A program made the position numbers and the translations under genes. A stretch of 51,826 bases of DNA from Streptomyces acidicola. GTDB taxonomy: Bacteria; Actinomycetota; Actinomycetes; Streptomycetales; Streptomycetaceae. How positions within the stretch are numbered: position 1 is the first letter of the stretch; every line of letters begins with the position of its first letter. Below are positions 1-11,024 of the stretch, one piece after another. The notes beneath the pieces were generated by a model, which worked only from the letters and a program-made list of their open reading frames with translations, was not told where the DNA came from and did not search any database. The stretch covers positions 1-51,826 of the forward strand of contig NZ_VMNX01000037.1 of NCBI RefSeq assembly GCF_009377235.1. The letters are read 5' to 3'.

Positions 1-230
1 GGGCAGGGGCGCTCCCGGAGAGCGCGGTCTCGAAGGGCAGGTACGGGTCGCAGACCCGGAATCAGGGGTCCAGGGGGCGGAGCCCCCTTGGCAGGGGCGA
101 AGGGGCGGCGCCCCTGTGGATGGGACGGGTAGGGGCGGCGGGGGGCGCGAAACCTGGGCGCCCTCACAGCGAGAGCGCCCCGGCGTCATGCGCGTCCCGC
201 ACGAGACGCGCCGTAGGCGAACCGGCGAAC

Positions 231-272
231 CGATCGGCTATCGGCTATCGGCTATCGGCTATCGGCTATCGG
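231..272. repeat. Heptamer tandem repeat (CTATCGG x5 plus one variant)
   Basis: Five perfect head-to-tail copies of CTATCGG occupy 238-272, preceded by a one-mismatch copy (CGATCGG, 231-237). It lies in the non-coding stretch downstream of ffh. The rest of 1-366 holds two short GC hairpins without U tails (about 69-85 and 100-116), which may be terminators. I could not assign a coding region to 1-366. Confidence 0.8.
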
Positions 273-366
273 CGAAGAGCGAACGGCGGCAACGGCCATC
301 GGCCAACGCGCGCCCAGCGAAAACGCCCACGGACCCCTGCGAGCCAAAGGCCCGCACCCCCGCCGA

Positions 367-1929
367 TCAGCCCATGAACTTCTTGAACTCGTCCGGCAGT
401 TCGAAGTCCTGCCCGCCCTGCTGGCCCGGCAGGCCGAGCGCCCCACCCGGAGCACCCCCCTGCGCCGCGGCGGCACGCCGAGCGGCAGCCTCCTGCTCCT
501 GCTGCTTGCGCTTCATCGGGTTTCCGGAACGCTGCTGGCCCTTGGCCTTCTTCGGCTGCTTCTTCGTCCGGCCGGGACCGCCACCCATGCCCGGCATTCC
601 AGGCATCCCCGGCATACCGCCACCCTGCGCCATGCGGGACATCATCTTGCGAGCCTCGAAGAACCGCTCGACGAGGTTCTTCACGGCGCTGACCTCGACA
701 CCCGAACCCCGGGCGATACGGGCACGCCGCGAGCCGTTGATGATCGTCGGGTCCTGCCGCTCACCCGGGGTCATCGACTTGATGATCGCGGCCGTACGGT
801 CGACGTCCCGCTCGTCGAGGTTGTTGATCTGGTCCTTGATCTGGCCCATGCCCGGCAGCATGCCGAGCAGCTTCGAGATGGAGCCCATCTTCCGGACCTG
901 CTCCATCTGGGCCAGGAAGTCGTCCAGGGTGAAGTCCTGGCCCTTCTTGGACGCCAGCTTGGAGGCCATCTTCTCGGCCTCTTCCTGGCTGAACGTCCGC
1001 TCCGCCTGCTCGATCAGGGTGAGCAGGTCACCCATGTCGAGGATGCGGGAGGCCATCCGGTCCGGGTGGAAAGCGTCGAAGTCGTCGAGCTTCTCACCGT
1101 TCGACGCGAACATGATCGGCTTGCCGGTGATCTGGCGGATCGACAGCGCCGCACCACCGCGGGCGTCGCCGTCGAGCTTCGACAGCACCACGCCGTCGAA
1201 TCCGACGCCGTCACGGAAGGCCTCGGCGGTGTTGACCGCGTCCTGACCGATCATCGCGTCGACGACGAAGAGGATCTCGTCGGGGCTGACCGCGTCCCGG
1301 ATGTCCGCCGCCTGCTGCATCATGTCCTGGTCGATGCCCAGACGGCCCGCGGTGTCGACGACCACGATGTCGTGGACCTTCGACTTCGCGTGCTCGATGG
1401 AGTCCTTGGCGACCTTCACCGGGTCGCCCACGCCGTTGCCGGGCTCCGGCGCGAAGACGGCCACGCCCGCGCGCTCGGCGACCACGCTGAGCTGGTTGAC
1501 CGCGTTCGGACGCTGGAGGTCGGCGGCGACCAGCAGCGGGGAGTGTCCCTGCTCCTTGAGCCACTTGCCGAGCTTGCCCGCGAGCGTCGTCTTACCGGCA
1601 CCCTGCAGACCGGCCAGCATGATCACGGTCGGCGGCTGCTTGGCGAAGCGCAGGCGCCGGGTCTCGCCGCCGAGGATCTGGACGAGCTCCTCGTTGACGA
1701 TCTTGAGGACCTGCTGGGCCGGGTTGAGCGCCTTGGAGACCTCGGCGCCGAGCGCCCGCTCCTTGACGTTCTTGATGAACCCCCGGACGACAGGAAGCGC
1801 CACGTCCGCTTCGAGGAGCGCGACGCGGATCTCGCGTGCCGTGGCGTCGATGTCCGCCTCGGAAAGGCGTCCCTTACCCCGCAGGTTCTTGAAAGTCGCT
1901 GAGAGGCGATCGGAGAGCGTATCGAACAC
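367..1929 (-). CDS. ffh: Signal recognition particle GTPase Ffh (SRP54)
   Basis: Protein component of the signal recognition particle. It binds signal peptides and 4.5S RNA and delivers ribosomes to FtsY at the membrane. The 520-aa product has an N-terminal helical domain (about 1-90), the G1 loop GLQGAGKTT near 107-115, DTAGRL, the SKLDGDARGG motif, and a methionine-rich M domain with a GMPGMPGMPGM run. The C-terminal tail is basic and then Gln/Gly/Ala-rich. The start chosen is the GTG at 1927-1929 (VFDTLSDRL), with a GAGGA ribosome binding site 11 nt upstream; the frame stays open further upstream but that part is not family-like. Its receptor gene ftsY lies 8 kb away in the same window. 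Confidence 0.97.
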   Translation of the reverse strand: MFDTLSDRLSATFKNLRGKGRLSEADIDATAREIRVALLEADVALPVVRGFIKNVKERALGAEVSKALNPAQQVLKIVNEELVQILGGETRRLRFAKQPPTVIMLAGLQGAGKTTLAGKLGKWLKEQGHSPLLVAADLQRPNAVNQLSVVAERAGVAVFAPEPGNGVGDPVKVAKDSIEHAKSKVHDIVVVDTAGRLGIDQDMMQQAADIRDAVSPDEILFVVDAMIGQDAVNTAEAFRDGVGFDGVVLSKLDGDARGGAALSIRQITGKPIMFASNGEKLDDFDAFHPDRMASRILDMGDLLTLIEQAERTFSQEEAEKMASKLASKKGQDFTLDDFLAQMEQVRKMGSISKLLGMLPGMGQIKDQINNLDERDVDRTAAIIKSMTPGERQDPTIINGSRRARIARGSGVEVSAVKNLVERFFEARKMMSRMAQGGGMPGMPGMPGMGGGPGRTKKQPKKAKGQQRSGNPMKRKQQEQEAAARRAAAAQGGAPGGALGLPGQQGGQDFELPDEFKKFMG

Positions 1930-2151
1930 GGCGGCTTCGGTCCTCGGAGTCGGGGGCAGTGTGGGCTGCCCTCCAGGGTATCTGTCCGGCTGCGGTGGGG
2001 TCTCCACCCGTTCTCTTACGGACCCAATGGCGCCCCTCCTGAACGGGAACGGACCCGAATCCCCAACACGTACGGACCGTACGGACCGTACGGACCCACA
2101 TGGGAACGGAACCGGGAGCGCCCGTCACAAAGGCGCCCCCGGCAGTCGCGG

Positions 2152-4671
2152 CTAACCCCGCAGCGTCTCCTCCAGCGCCCGGGCCACCGCGGCAGCCTCC
2201 TCCCCCGGCAGCGGCACCCCCTTGGCAGTGGTCACGTAGAAGGCGTCCACGGCATTGGCGCCCAAGGTGCTGACGTGGGCGCTGCGCACCTGTACGTCCG
2301 CGTCCTCCAGCGCCCTGCCGATGCGGAACAGCAGCCCGGGCGCGTCCTGGGCCCGCACCTCGATCACCGTGGCGTGGTGGGAGGCGGCCGGGGCGACCGT
2401 CACCCGCGCAGCAGGCGCGAGCACGCCCCGGCGGCGCGGATACGCCGCGTCCCGCTCGGCCAGACGGGAGGCGATGTCCAGGGAGCCGTCCAGCGCCCGT
2501 ACGAGATCCGTGCGCAGCCGGGCGGCCTGGGGCAGGGAGCCGTACTCCGCGGCCACCCGCCAGTTCAGCAGGAGCACCGGCCCGTCGAAGGCGTCGGCGT
2601 CGGGCAGCTCCAGGGCCCGCAGTTCCGCCGTGCGTACGGTCAGGCGGTGCACGGCCAGGACGCCGGCCACCGCGGGCAGGACGCCCGGCTGGTCCGGTAC
2701 CGCGATGACGAGTTCCACGCCGAGGGGCTCGGGCTCGCCGGAGGGCTTGTCCTCGCTCTCGCCGGGCGGCTCGGTCTGGGCGCGCAGGGCGAGGACGGGG
2801 CCGCCGGTGCGGAACGCCTCGATGGCGAGTCGCTCCTGCTCGGCGGTGGGCGCCTCGGCGTCGGCCGCGGGCTGCTCGGGGGCGTCGCCGGAGAGCACGG
2901 CGGCGACCCGCTTGACCAGGTCGGCCACCAGCGAGGCACGCCAGGAGGACCAGGCCGCCGGGCCGGTGGCCAGCGCGTCCGCCTCGGTCAGCGCGTGCAG
3001 CAGCTCCAGGGTGCCCTCGGAGCCGACCGCCTCGGCGACCGAGCGGACCGTCGCCGGGTCCTCCAGGTCGCGCCGGGTGGCCGTTTCCACGAGCAGCAGG
3101 TGGTGGCGTACGAGGGCGGCGAGCACGGCCACGTCGTCGCGGTCGAACCCTATGCGCGCGGCCACGTCCTTCACGATGATCTCGCCCGCGACGGAGTGGT
3201 CGCCGGGCCAGCCCTTGCCGATGTCGTGCAGGAGCGCGGCGACCAGGAGGAGGTCGGGGCGGTGGACCCGGCGGGTGAACTCGGAGGCCCGTACGGCCGT
3301 CTCGATCAGGTGCCGGTCGACCGTCCAGATGTGCACGGCGTTACGCTGCGGACGGCAGCGGACCCGCTCCCAGTCGGGCAGCAGCCGGGTGATCAGGCCC
3401 TCTGCCTCCAGTGCCTCCCAGACGTCCACAGTCGGACGGCCCGAGCCGAGCAGCGTGACGAGTTGTTCGCGCGCCTCGGCGGGCCAGGGCGTGGGCAGCG
3501 GGCGGGCGCCGGCCGCCATCCGGCGTACCGCGTGCAGCGAGAGGGGCAGGCCGGCCTGCGCGGCCGCGGCGGCGGCGCGCAGGGGCAGCACGGGGTCGCG
3601 CTCGGGGCGCGCGGCCCGCGCGAGCACCACCTCGCCGTCCTGCTCGACCACGCCCTCCGCCAGCGGGGAGCGCTCGGTGGTGGGCTTCCCGCCCCCGAGC
3701 ATGGCGCGCAGCCGCGGCCGTACGGCGCGCGAGCGCAGCACACGCCCCACCTCGCGCCAGGTCACGTCACTGGCGTACGACACGACACGTGCGGCCTCGT
3801 AGACCTGGCGCAGCAGTGTGTCCGCGTCCAGCAGTCCCAGTTCGGCGGCGACCTGGTCCTGCTCCTGGAGGGCGAGGCGGTCGGTGGCGCGGCCGGTGGT
3901 GAGGTGCAGTGCGTCCCGGACGTCCAGCAGTCGGCGCCGGGCGTCCGCCAGGCCCTCGCGGGGGGCGTCCGCGAGCCAGGAGGCGGCGACCGCGCGCAGG
4001 GCTGTGGCGTCTCTCAGGCCGCCACGGGCCTCCTTGAGGTCGGGCTCCAGCAGGTACTGCAGCTCACCCTGGCGTTCGGCACGTCCGACGCACAGCTCCT
4101 GGAGTTCCGGGAGACGTTTGGGCGCCTGGTTGCGCCAGTCGGCCAGCACGGCCGTGCGCAGGCCCGCGGTCAGGCCGAGGTCGCCCGCGATGTGGCGGGC
4201 GTCCAGCAGGCCGAGCTGCACCTTGAGGTCCTCGCCCGCCGTCTTGCGCGCCTCGGCGGGCGTGCGCACGGAGTGGTCGAGGGCGAGGCCCAGGTCCCAC
4301 ACCGGATACCAGATGCGGTCGGCGAGGGCGGCCACCGCGTCCGTGTCGCTCCCGTCGTGCAGGAGGAGCAGGTCGAGGTCGCTGCGCGGGGAGAGTTCAC
4401 CGCGCCCGTAGCCTCCGACGGCCACGAGTGAGACGCCACGCGGGCCGCCCTCCCGTCGCCCACCACCACCCTTCTGCGGAAGTCGCTCCGCTCCCTTTTC
4501 TCCGGTCCCGGCGTCGAAGAGACCGCGCAGCCAGTCGTCCGTGAGTTCGGCGAGGGCCGTACGGCGCGGCGGCCCGGACTGCGCCCCCTCCTGGAGGAGG
4601 CGCAGCCGGGCCGCCGCGTAGCCGCTGGGTCCCGAGTCGTCTGCTTGCGTGCGTACGTGCGTACTCGTCAC
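2152..4671 (-). CDS. glnD: PII nucleotidyltransferase GlnD
   Basis: Bifunctional enzyme that attaches and removes a nucleotide on the PII protein GlnK according to nitrogen status. In Streptomyces the modification is known to be adenylylation rather than uridylylation. The 839-aa product has the nucleotidyltransferase motif GGYGRGELSPRSDLDLL (about 86-102), an HD hydrolase domain with LLHDIGKG near residue 480, and two C-terminal ACT domains (about 640-720 and 755-830). The GTG at 4669-4671 was chosen because GGAG lies 8 nt upstream; the frame continues upstream across the glnK stop region. It is third in amtB-glnK-glnD, 22 bp after glnK, and should be co-transcribed under GlnR control. Confidence 0.95.
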   Translation of the reverse strand: MTSTHVRTQADDSGPSGYAAARLRLLQEGAQSGPPRRTALAELTDDWLRGLFDAGTGEKGAERLPQKGGGGRREGGPRGVSLVAVGGYGRGELSPRSDLDLLLLHDGSDTDAVAALADRIWYPVWDLGLALDHSVRTPAEARKTAGEDLKVQLGLLDARHIAGDLGLTAGLRTAVLADWRNQAPKRLPELQELCVGRAERQGELQYLLEPDLKEARGGLRDATALRAVAASWLADAPREGLADARRRLLDVRDALHLTTGRATDRLALQEQDQVAAELGLLDADTLLRQVYEAARVVSYASDVTWREVGRVLRSRAVRPRLRAMLGGGKPTTERSPLAEGVVEQDGEVVLARAARPERDPVLPLRAAAAAAQAGLPLSLHAVRRMAAGARPLPTPWPAEAREQLVTLLGSGRPTVDVWEALEAEGLITRLLPDWERVRCRPQRNAVHIWTVDRHLIETAVRASEFTRRVHRPDLLLVAALLHDIGKGWPGDHSVAGEIIVKDVAARIGFDRDDVAVLAALVRHHLLLVETATRRDLEDPATVRSVAEAVGSEGTLELLHALTEADALATGPAAWSSWRASLVADLVKRVAAVLSGDAPEQPAADAEAPTAEQERLAIEAFRTGGPVLALRAQTEPPGESEDKPSGEPEPLGVELVIAVPDQPGVLPAVAGVLAVHRLTVRTAELRALELPDADAFDGPVLLLNWRVAAEYGSLPQAARLRTDLVRALDGSLDIASRLAERDAAYPRRRGVLAPAARVTVAPAASHHATVIEVRAQDAPGLLFRIGRALEDADVQVRSAHVSTLGANAVDAFYVTTAKGVPLPGEEAAAVARALEETLRG

Positions 4672-4693
4672 CCAGAGACTCCTGTCCTTCTCG

Positions 4694-6369
<1,676 letters not shown>

Positions 6370-6465
6370 CGGCGTCTCCTCGTCGATAGGTACGGCCCCG
6401 TGCGGGCGAAGCCTGAGCGGATTGAGGGGCGGGCCGGTTATGCGCCACGAGATTGGCGCAGCGCG

Positions 6466-6503
6466 GTTTCGGTCGACGCCCCTCGATGTTTCGCCACCGT
6501 GAC
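6466..6503 (-). promoter_or_regulatory. Predicted GlnR binding site upstream of amtB
   Basis: Read on the minus strand, the segment is GTCAC-N6-GAAAC-N6-GGGCG-N6-GAAAC with exact six-base spacers. It matches the published actinomycete GlnR consensus (gTnAc-n6-GaAAc repeated) in three of the four blocks, and the third is weaker. Placement 100-135 bp upstream of the amtB start is as expected for nitrogen-starvation activation. The rest of 6370-6725 holds an interrupted inverted repeat (6584-6600 with 6646-6662) that may terminate nsdA transcription. Confidence 0.75.
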
Positions 6504-6725
6504 GAAGGCACCTCGCGTGTTACGCCTTGATGAACTGCTGGATACCGGGCCGCGCGATCGTTATCGTGACGCAACCTTCGGAAGCTCCCCCAGCACCAGG
6601 CGCAAAAAGGCGCGCGTGTACCGGCCGCGGGCGGCCATCCGATGACCTGGCACGGGGGGAGCCGAGTCGAGTAGTCGGGGAGGCCGGCCGCGGCCGGAGC
6701 CTTGGGGTCCTGGAGCGGAGGGGCG

Positions 6726-8240
6726 TCAGACCGCGTCGGCGGTCTCGGGCAGGTGCTTGGCGAGTTGGTCGGTGAGGTCCACGACCTCGGCGAGATCCCC
6801 GAAATCGCGTACGGCCGTGTCGACGGTCTTTCGGATACGAGTGTTGACCCGCTCGGAGCGCACCTTCACGGCGACCTCCATGGCCCTCCGGGCGAGCACC
6901 GCGCTCTGCTCCGGCTCGCGCTGCAACAGGTGCACCGTGGCCATGCCGATCAGGTTGAGTGCGTACGACCGCTGGTGCTCGGTGTCCTCGGCGAACAGGT
7001 CGACGGCCTTGCGCATCACGGGCTCTGCCATGGAGGCGTACGTGGGACTGCGGCCGGCGACGTAGGCGAGGTCGCGGTACGAGTGGGAGTTCTCCGCGTA
7101 CAGCTCGGCCTCGCAGAAGAAGCGGATCCAGTCCGGGTCCGGCTCGTCCCACTCCTCGGCGTCGGCGAAGGTGTCCTCGGCCATCCGCACGGCCCGCTTG
7201 CACTTGCTGGGCTGGCCCATGTTGGCGTAGGCGCGGGCCTCCATCGCATACAGCATGGACTGGGTGCGCGGGCTCGCGCAGTCACGGCTGCCGTACTGAG
7301 CGAGGTGGATCAGCTCCAGCGCGTCGTCGGGGCGGCCGACGTGGATCATCTGGCGGCTCATGCTGGACAGGACGTACGACCCCAGGGGCTTGTCGCCCGC
7401 TTCCTTGGCGGCGTGCAGGGCCAGGACGAAGTACTTCTGGGCGGTCGGCTGGAGCCCGACGTCGTAACTCATCCAGCCCGCCAGCTCGGCAAGCTCCGCG
7501 GCCACCCGGAACAGGCGCTTGGTGGTGGCCTCTGGCTGGGACTCCTGGAGGAGGTCCGTCACCTCGTGCAGCTGGCCCACGACCGCCTTGCGGCGCAGGC
7601 CGCCCCCGCACTGGGCGTCCCACTTCCGGAACATCACGGCGGTGGACTCCAGGAGGTCCAGCTCGGGTTTGGACAGCCGGCTCGGACGGCGCGCGGCGGG
7701 CGCCGGCTCCGACGCCCCGTGCGATGAGGCTCCCCCCTGCGCGAGCGAACCCAAGGGCCTGGGGGAGGACGGCGAGGGCACGAGCCAGCGCTGCATCGGC
7801 TCGATGAGGGACGGCCCGGCGGAGAGGACCAGCGAGGTCCCGAGGAAGCCGCGCCGCGCCAGCATCAGGTCGCTGCGCGAGAACTCGCTGATCAGCGCCA
7901 CGGTCTGCGGGCCCGTCCAGGGCAGGTCGACGCCGGAGGTGGACGGGGACTGGTGGGCGGCGCGCAGGCCCAGGTCCTCGACGGCGACGACACAGCCGAA
8001 CCGCTCGGAGAACAGCTCGGACAGGATTCTGGGGATCGGCTCACGCGGATTCTCACCGTCGAGCCAGCGGCGCACGCGGGAGGTGTCCGTGGAAATGTGG
8101 CCGGCACCCAGCTGGCGGGCCCGGCGGTTCACCTGACGGGCGAGCTCGCCCTTGGACCAGCCGCTCCGCACGAACCACGAACCCAAGAGCTCGTTGGGGC
8201 GCTTGTCAGCGTTCGTGCCGCCTCCGCCGTTGTCGCCCAC
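6726..8240 (-). CDS. nsdA: NsdA-type negative regulator of development and antibiotic production
   Basis: A 504-aa protein recognised as NsdA, which in S. coelicolor represses sporulation and antibiotic synthesis. The N-terminus (about 10-60: RPNELLGSWFVRSGWSKGEL) resembles a helix-turn-helix domain, and the second half is a run of TPR-like helical pairs. A conserved LMLARRGFLGTSLVLSAGPS segment lies near residue 130. The start chosen is the GTG at 8238-8240 (VGDNGGGG); the frame is open far upstream, but that region is divergent non-coding DNA. It faces away from the prim-pol-like gene across 8241-8687, where I see a TTGACA (8505-8510) without a convincing -10 and nothing else assignable. 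Confidence 0.9.
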   Translation of the reverse strand: MGDNGGGGTNADKRPNELLGSWFVRSGWSKGELARQVNRRARQLGAGHISTDTSRVRRWLDGENPREPIPRILSELFSERFGCVVAVEDLGLRAAHQSPSTSGVDLPWTGPQTVALISEFSRSDLMLARRGFLGTSLVLSAGPSLIEPMQRWLVPSPSSPRPLGSLAQGGASSHGASEPAPAARRPSRLSKPELDLLESTAVMFRKWDAQCGGGLRRKAVVGQLHEVTDLLQESQPEATTKRLFRVAAELAELAGWMSYDVGLQPTAQKYFVLALHAAKEAGDKPLGSYVLSSMSRQMIHVGRPDDALELIHLAQYGSRDCASPRTQSMLYAMEARAYANMGQPSKCKRAVRMAEDTFADAEEWDEPDPDWIRFFCEAELYAENSHSYRDLAYVAGRSPTYASMAEPVMRKAVDLFAEDTEHQRSYALNLIGMATVHLLQREPEQSAVLARRAMEVAVKVRSERVNTRIRKTVDTAVRDFGDLAEVVDLTDQLAKHLPETADAV

Positions 8241-8687
8241 TGGAACGCCCCCATTCCTGAAACCACCTGTGCGCCATGTGTGCCAAGCCCTACCAGGATG
8301 CCGGTACGGACGGTCGCGCGTCCGGCAGTCGTCACCCGTCGAACGGAGACTCGACTTGCCTCCGGCATACCCACGCGTGCATGCGCCCCAGGACTCGTGC
8401 ACACACAGTAATCCTACGATCACCCGTCCAGCCACCGGGAATCCAGAAACGCCACCATTCGCCACCCCTTCGAATGAACTCACGGTTGCCTCTACACGAT
8501 TCACTTGACACATGACGGCCGGGGGCAGGCGGAGCGATGCGTTCAGCGGCGCGCATCGTCGAGCACGCCCCCTGGAGCACCACTGAGCGCCACCGGGACG
8601 AGCAACCACCCGGGCCTTACGGAAACACAGGGTCACTATCCGCCTCCGTCTCGTAACCACTGGCGTGCTGGACCCGTTGGAGGGGGC

Positions 8688-9347
8688 ATGGGCTTCACGA
8701 TCGGCGGCATTCGGGACATGCGATCCAGCGCGCGCCGGCGCGGCGGCCGCTCGTCGGAATGCACCGCCGTGGCCGAGTTCACCGGGCTCTGGGGCTGGGA
8801 CGTCGTGCCCGGTGCGCGGGCGGCCGCGGGCGCCTGCTCGTGCGGCAGGACGAGTTGCGGGGCGCCCGGCGCGCATCCCCTCGACTTCGCTCCCCCGGTC
8901 CGCGCCGGGGCGACACTCGACGAGGTCACCACGGCCTGGGCGGAGTTCCCGGGTGCCTCGGTCATGCTGCCGGTGGGCCGCGCCTTCGACGTGATCGAGG
9001 TCGCCGAGGCCGCCGGACACCGGGCCCTGGTCCGGCTCGAACGGATGGGTCTCCCGCTCGGCCCTGTCATCGCCACCCCCGAGGGCCGCGCCCACTTCCT
9101 CGTCGCCCCGGGCGCGGCCGCCGAGCTCCCCGAGCTGCTCTACCGCATGGGCTGGGACGACCCGTCGTCCCTCGACCTGCGCGGCCTCGGCCCCGGCAGC
9201 CATGTCACGGCCCCGCCCTCCGACCGCGGCGGCCTGGGCCCGGCCCGCTGGCTCCGCTCCCCCGCCCTGGACTCGGCGACGCACCCACCGGCCGCCCGCC
9301 TGCTGCTGGGCACGCTGGCGTACGTGGCGCATCGGTCGCGCGCCTGA
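8688..9347 (+). CDS. Prim-pol N-terminal domain-like protein
   Basis: A 219-aa protein resembling the bifunctional primase/polymerase N-terminal domain alone, with no helicase part. It keeps the family-like TPEGRAHFLV strand and its His, a cysteine cluster (CSCGRTSCG) and a late VTAPPSDRGG segment. The acidic DxD metal motif expected before TPEG reads DVIEVAE (Asp101), so the second catalytic Asp seems to be missing and polymerase activity is doubtful. The start is ATG 8688 with GGAGGGGG just upstream. It stands alone between nsdA and ftsY and ends at a strong terminator. Function unknown. Confidence 0.8.
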   Translation: MGFTIGGIRDMRSSARRRGGRSSECTAVAEFTGLWGWDVVPGARAAAGACSCGRTSCGAPGAHPLDFAPPVRAGATLDEVTTAWAEFPGASVMLPVGRAFDVIEVAEAAGHRALVRLERMGLPLGPVIATPEGRAHFLVAPGAAAELPELLYRMGWDDPSSLDLRGLGPGSHVTAPPSDRGGLGPARWLRSPALDSATHPPAARLLLGTLAYVAHRSRA

Positions 9348-9365
9348 GCCTGCCGTTCAACGACC

Positions 9366-9411
9366 AGGCCCCGCCACATCTGCAACATGTGACGGGGCCT
9401 TTTCTGTTTTT
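9366..9411 (+). terminator. Rho-independent terminator of the prim-pol-like gene
   Basis: AGGCCCCG-C-CACAT pairs with ATGTG-A-CGGGGCCT (9366-9400), and the hairpin runs into TTTTCTGTTTTT. It starts 19 bp after the stop codon. Such a U-rich tail is unusual for this GC-rich genome. Confidence 0.9.
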
Positions 9412-9507
9412 CGCCACCGTCGCTCCGCAACCATCAATTGAGGAACCACAACGGCGAGCAACCAGCTCCGCGAGAGCGGCGCCGGTTCAGGCGCAAAGAA
9501 GGGACGC

Positions 9508-10719
9508 TCAGTCACCGATAAGCGCATCCACGAACGCTTCCGGCTCGAACGGTGCCAGGTCGTCGGCGCCCTCTCCCAGACCCACCAGCTTGACCGGTAC
9601 GTCGAGCTCACGCTGGACGGCGACCACGATGCCGCCCTTGGCCGTGCCGTCGAGCTTGGTCAGCACGATGCCGGTGATGTCGACGACCTCGGCGAACACG
9701 CGGGCCTGGACCAGCCCGTTCTGACCGGTGGTCGCGTCGAGCACGAGCAGCACCTCGTCCAGCGGGGCGTGCTTCTCGACGACACGCTTGACCTTGCCGA
9801 GCTCGTCCATGAGGCCGGTCTTGGTGTGGAGGCGGCCCGCCGTGTCGATGAGGACGACGTCGGCACCCATCTCCTTGCCCTCCTTGACCGCGTCGAAGGC
9901 GACGGAGGCGGGGTCGCCGGCCTCGGGGCCGCGCACGGTGTGGGCGCCGACCCGCTCACCCCAGGTCTGCAGCTGGTCGGCGGCGGCGGCGCGGAAGGTG
10001 TCGGCGGCGCCGAGGACGACACTGCGGCCGTCGGCCACGAGGACACGGGCGAGCTTGCCGGTGGTGGTCGTCTTGCCGGTGCCGTTCACGCCGACGACCA
10101 TCACGATGCCGGGCTTGCTGATCTCGGGCTCGGTCTTCACCGTACGGTCCAGATCGGCGCCGACGAGCGCCAGCAACTCCTCGCGGAGCAGTCCGCGCAG
10201 CTCCTGAGGCGTACGGGTGCCGAGCACCTTCACGCGCTCGCGCAGCCGCTCGACCAGTTCCTGGGTGGGTTGCACGCCGACGTCGGCGGTGAGGAGCGTG
10301 TCCTCGACCTCCTCCCAGGTGTCCTCGTCGAGGTGCTCGCGCGAGAGGAGCGTGAGCAGCCCCTTGCCGAGCGCGTTCTGCGAGCGGGAGAGCCGGGCGC
10401 GCAGCCGTACCAGACGGCCGGCGGCCGGCTCCGGGATCTCGATCTCGGGGGCTACGAGCCCGGGGACGGCGGGCGGCTCCTCCACGGCGACGCCGGTCGA
10501 GCCGCCGGGGAGATCCACCTCCTCGATCGTCCGGCGCGGTTCGTCCCGCGGTGTTTCGGCCTCGTCGCCTACGTGCGGCTCGGCCGGAGGGGCGGTGATG
10601 TCGGGCGTTGTGGGGGGCGCGGGGGGCAGCGGCTTCTTTCTGCGGCTGCCGATGACGAGCCCGCCAATCGCGGCGAGCACAACCACGGCGATGACTACAA
10701 CAAGGATGAGGATTTCCAT
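9508..10719 (-). CDS. ftsY: Signal recognition particle receptor FtsY
   Basis: Membrane-associated GTPase receptor for SRP, 403 aa. It has an N-terminal transmembrane helix (about 2-25, ILVVVIAVVVLAAIGGL), an acidic/Pro-rich linker, then the NG domain with GVNGTGKTT, DTAGRLHTK and TKLDGTAKGG. The start ATG at 10717-10719 has no clear Shine-Dalgarno. A CATACT hexamer (minus strand, 10734-10729) ends 9 nt before the ATG, so the mRNA could be leaderless or nearly so; no good -35 is visible. Partner of Ffh. Confidence 0.96.
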   Translation of the reverse strand: MEILILVVVIAVVVLAAIGGLVIGSRRKKPLPPAPPTTPDITAPPAEPHVGDEAETPRDEPRRTIEEVDLPGGSTGVAVEEPPAVPGLVAPEIEIPEPAAGRLVRLRARLSRSQNALGKGLLTLLSREHLDEDTWEEVEDTLLTADVGVQPTQELVERLRERVKVLGTRTPQELRGLLREELLALVGADLDRTVKTEPEISKPGIVMVVGVNGTGKTTTTGKLARVLVADGRSVVLGAADTFRAAAADQLQTWGERVGAHTVRGPEAGDPASVAFDAVKEGKEMGADVVLIDTAGRLHTKTGLMDELGKVKRVVEKHAPLDEVLLVLDATTGQNGLVQARVFAEVVDITGIVLTKLDGTAKGGIVVAVQRELDVPVKLVGLGEGADDLAPFEPEAFVDALIGD

Positions 10720-10900
10720 AACGAGTCAAGTATGGCGTGACCCCCCGCTCGGCGGTTCGTTGTCCACACGGGGCCACGGTCCCCACCGGGCCGGGCTGGC
10801 CCGCCCGTCCGACCTCGTGTCGGCCGGGAAGCCCCTCAGGGGCGGAGTCACAACGCCCCCAGTATGCGGTTGCTGTCTGGTACGCGAAGCAGCGTCCCCA

Positions 10901-10939
10901 GGGTGTGTCACGGCCCATGAGGTGGACCGTGACACACCC
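10901..10939. promoter_or_regulatory. 13-bp perfect inverted repeat in a divergent intergenic region
   Basis: GGGTGTGTCACGG (10901-10913) and CCGTGACACACCC (10927-10939) are perfect complements separated by 13 nt. The site lies between ftsY (minus) and the flavin oxidoreductase gene (plus), which diverge, so an operator fits better than a terminator. A second small dyad CTGAC-N5-GTCAG lies closer to the plus-strand gene, just before CTAACG (10974-10988). Confidence 0.6.
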
Positions 10940-11024
10940 TCCCCACAGTCACGCGGCCACCGCTATGGAAACCTGACTGGTCGTCAGCTAACGTCCCCCT
11001 TCACCTACGCCACGAGGGGGACCC

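Noticed and set aside
1..116. Possible gene fragment at the left edge
   Set aside because: Short frames on both strands are open, but none shows a recognisable protein or a start, so no call was made.
6519..6523. Extra GTAAC block upstream of the GlnR site
   Set aside because: Its spacing to the four-block site (15 nt between blocks) is out of register with the 6-nt spacer rule.
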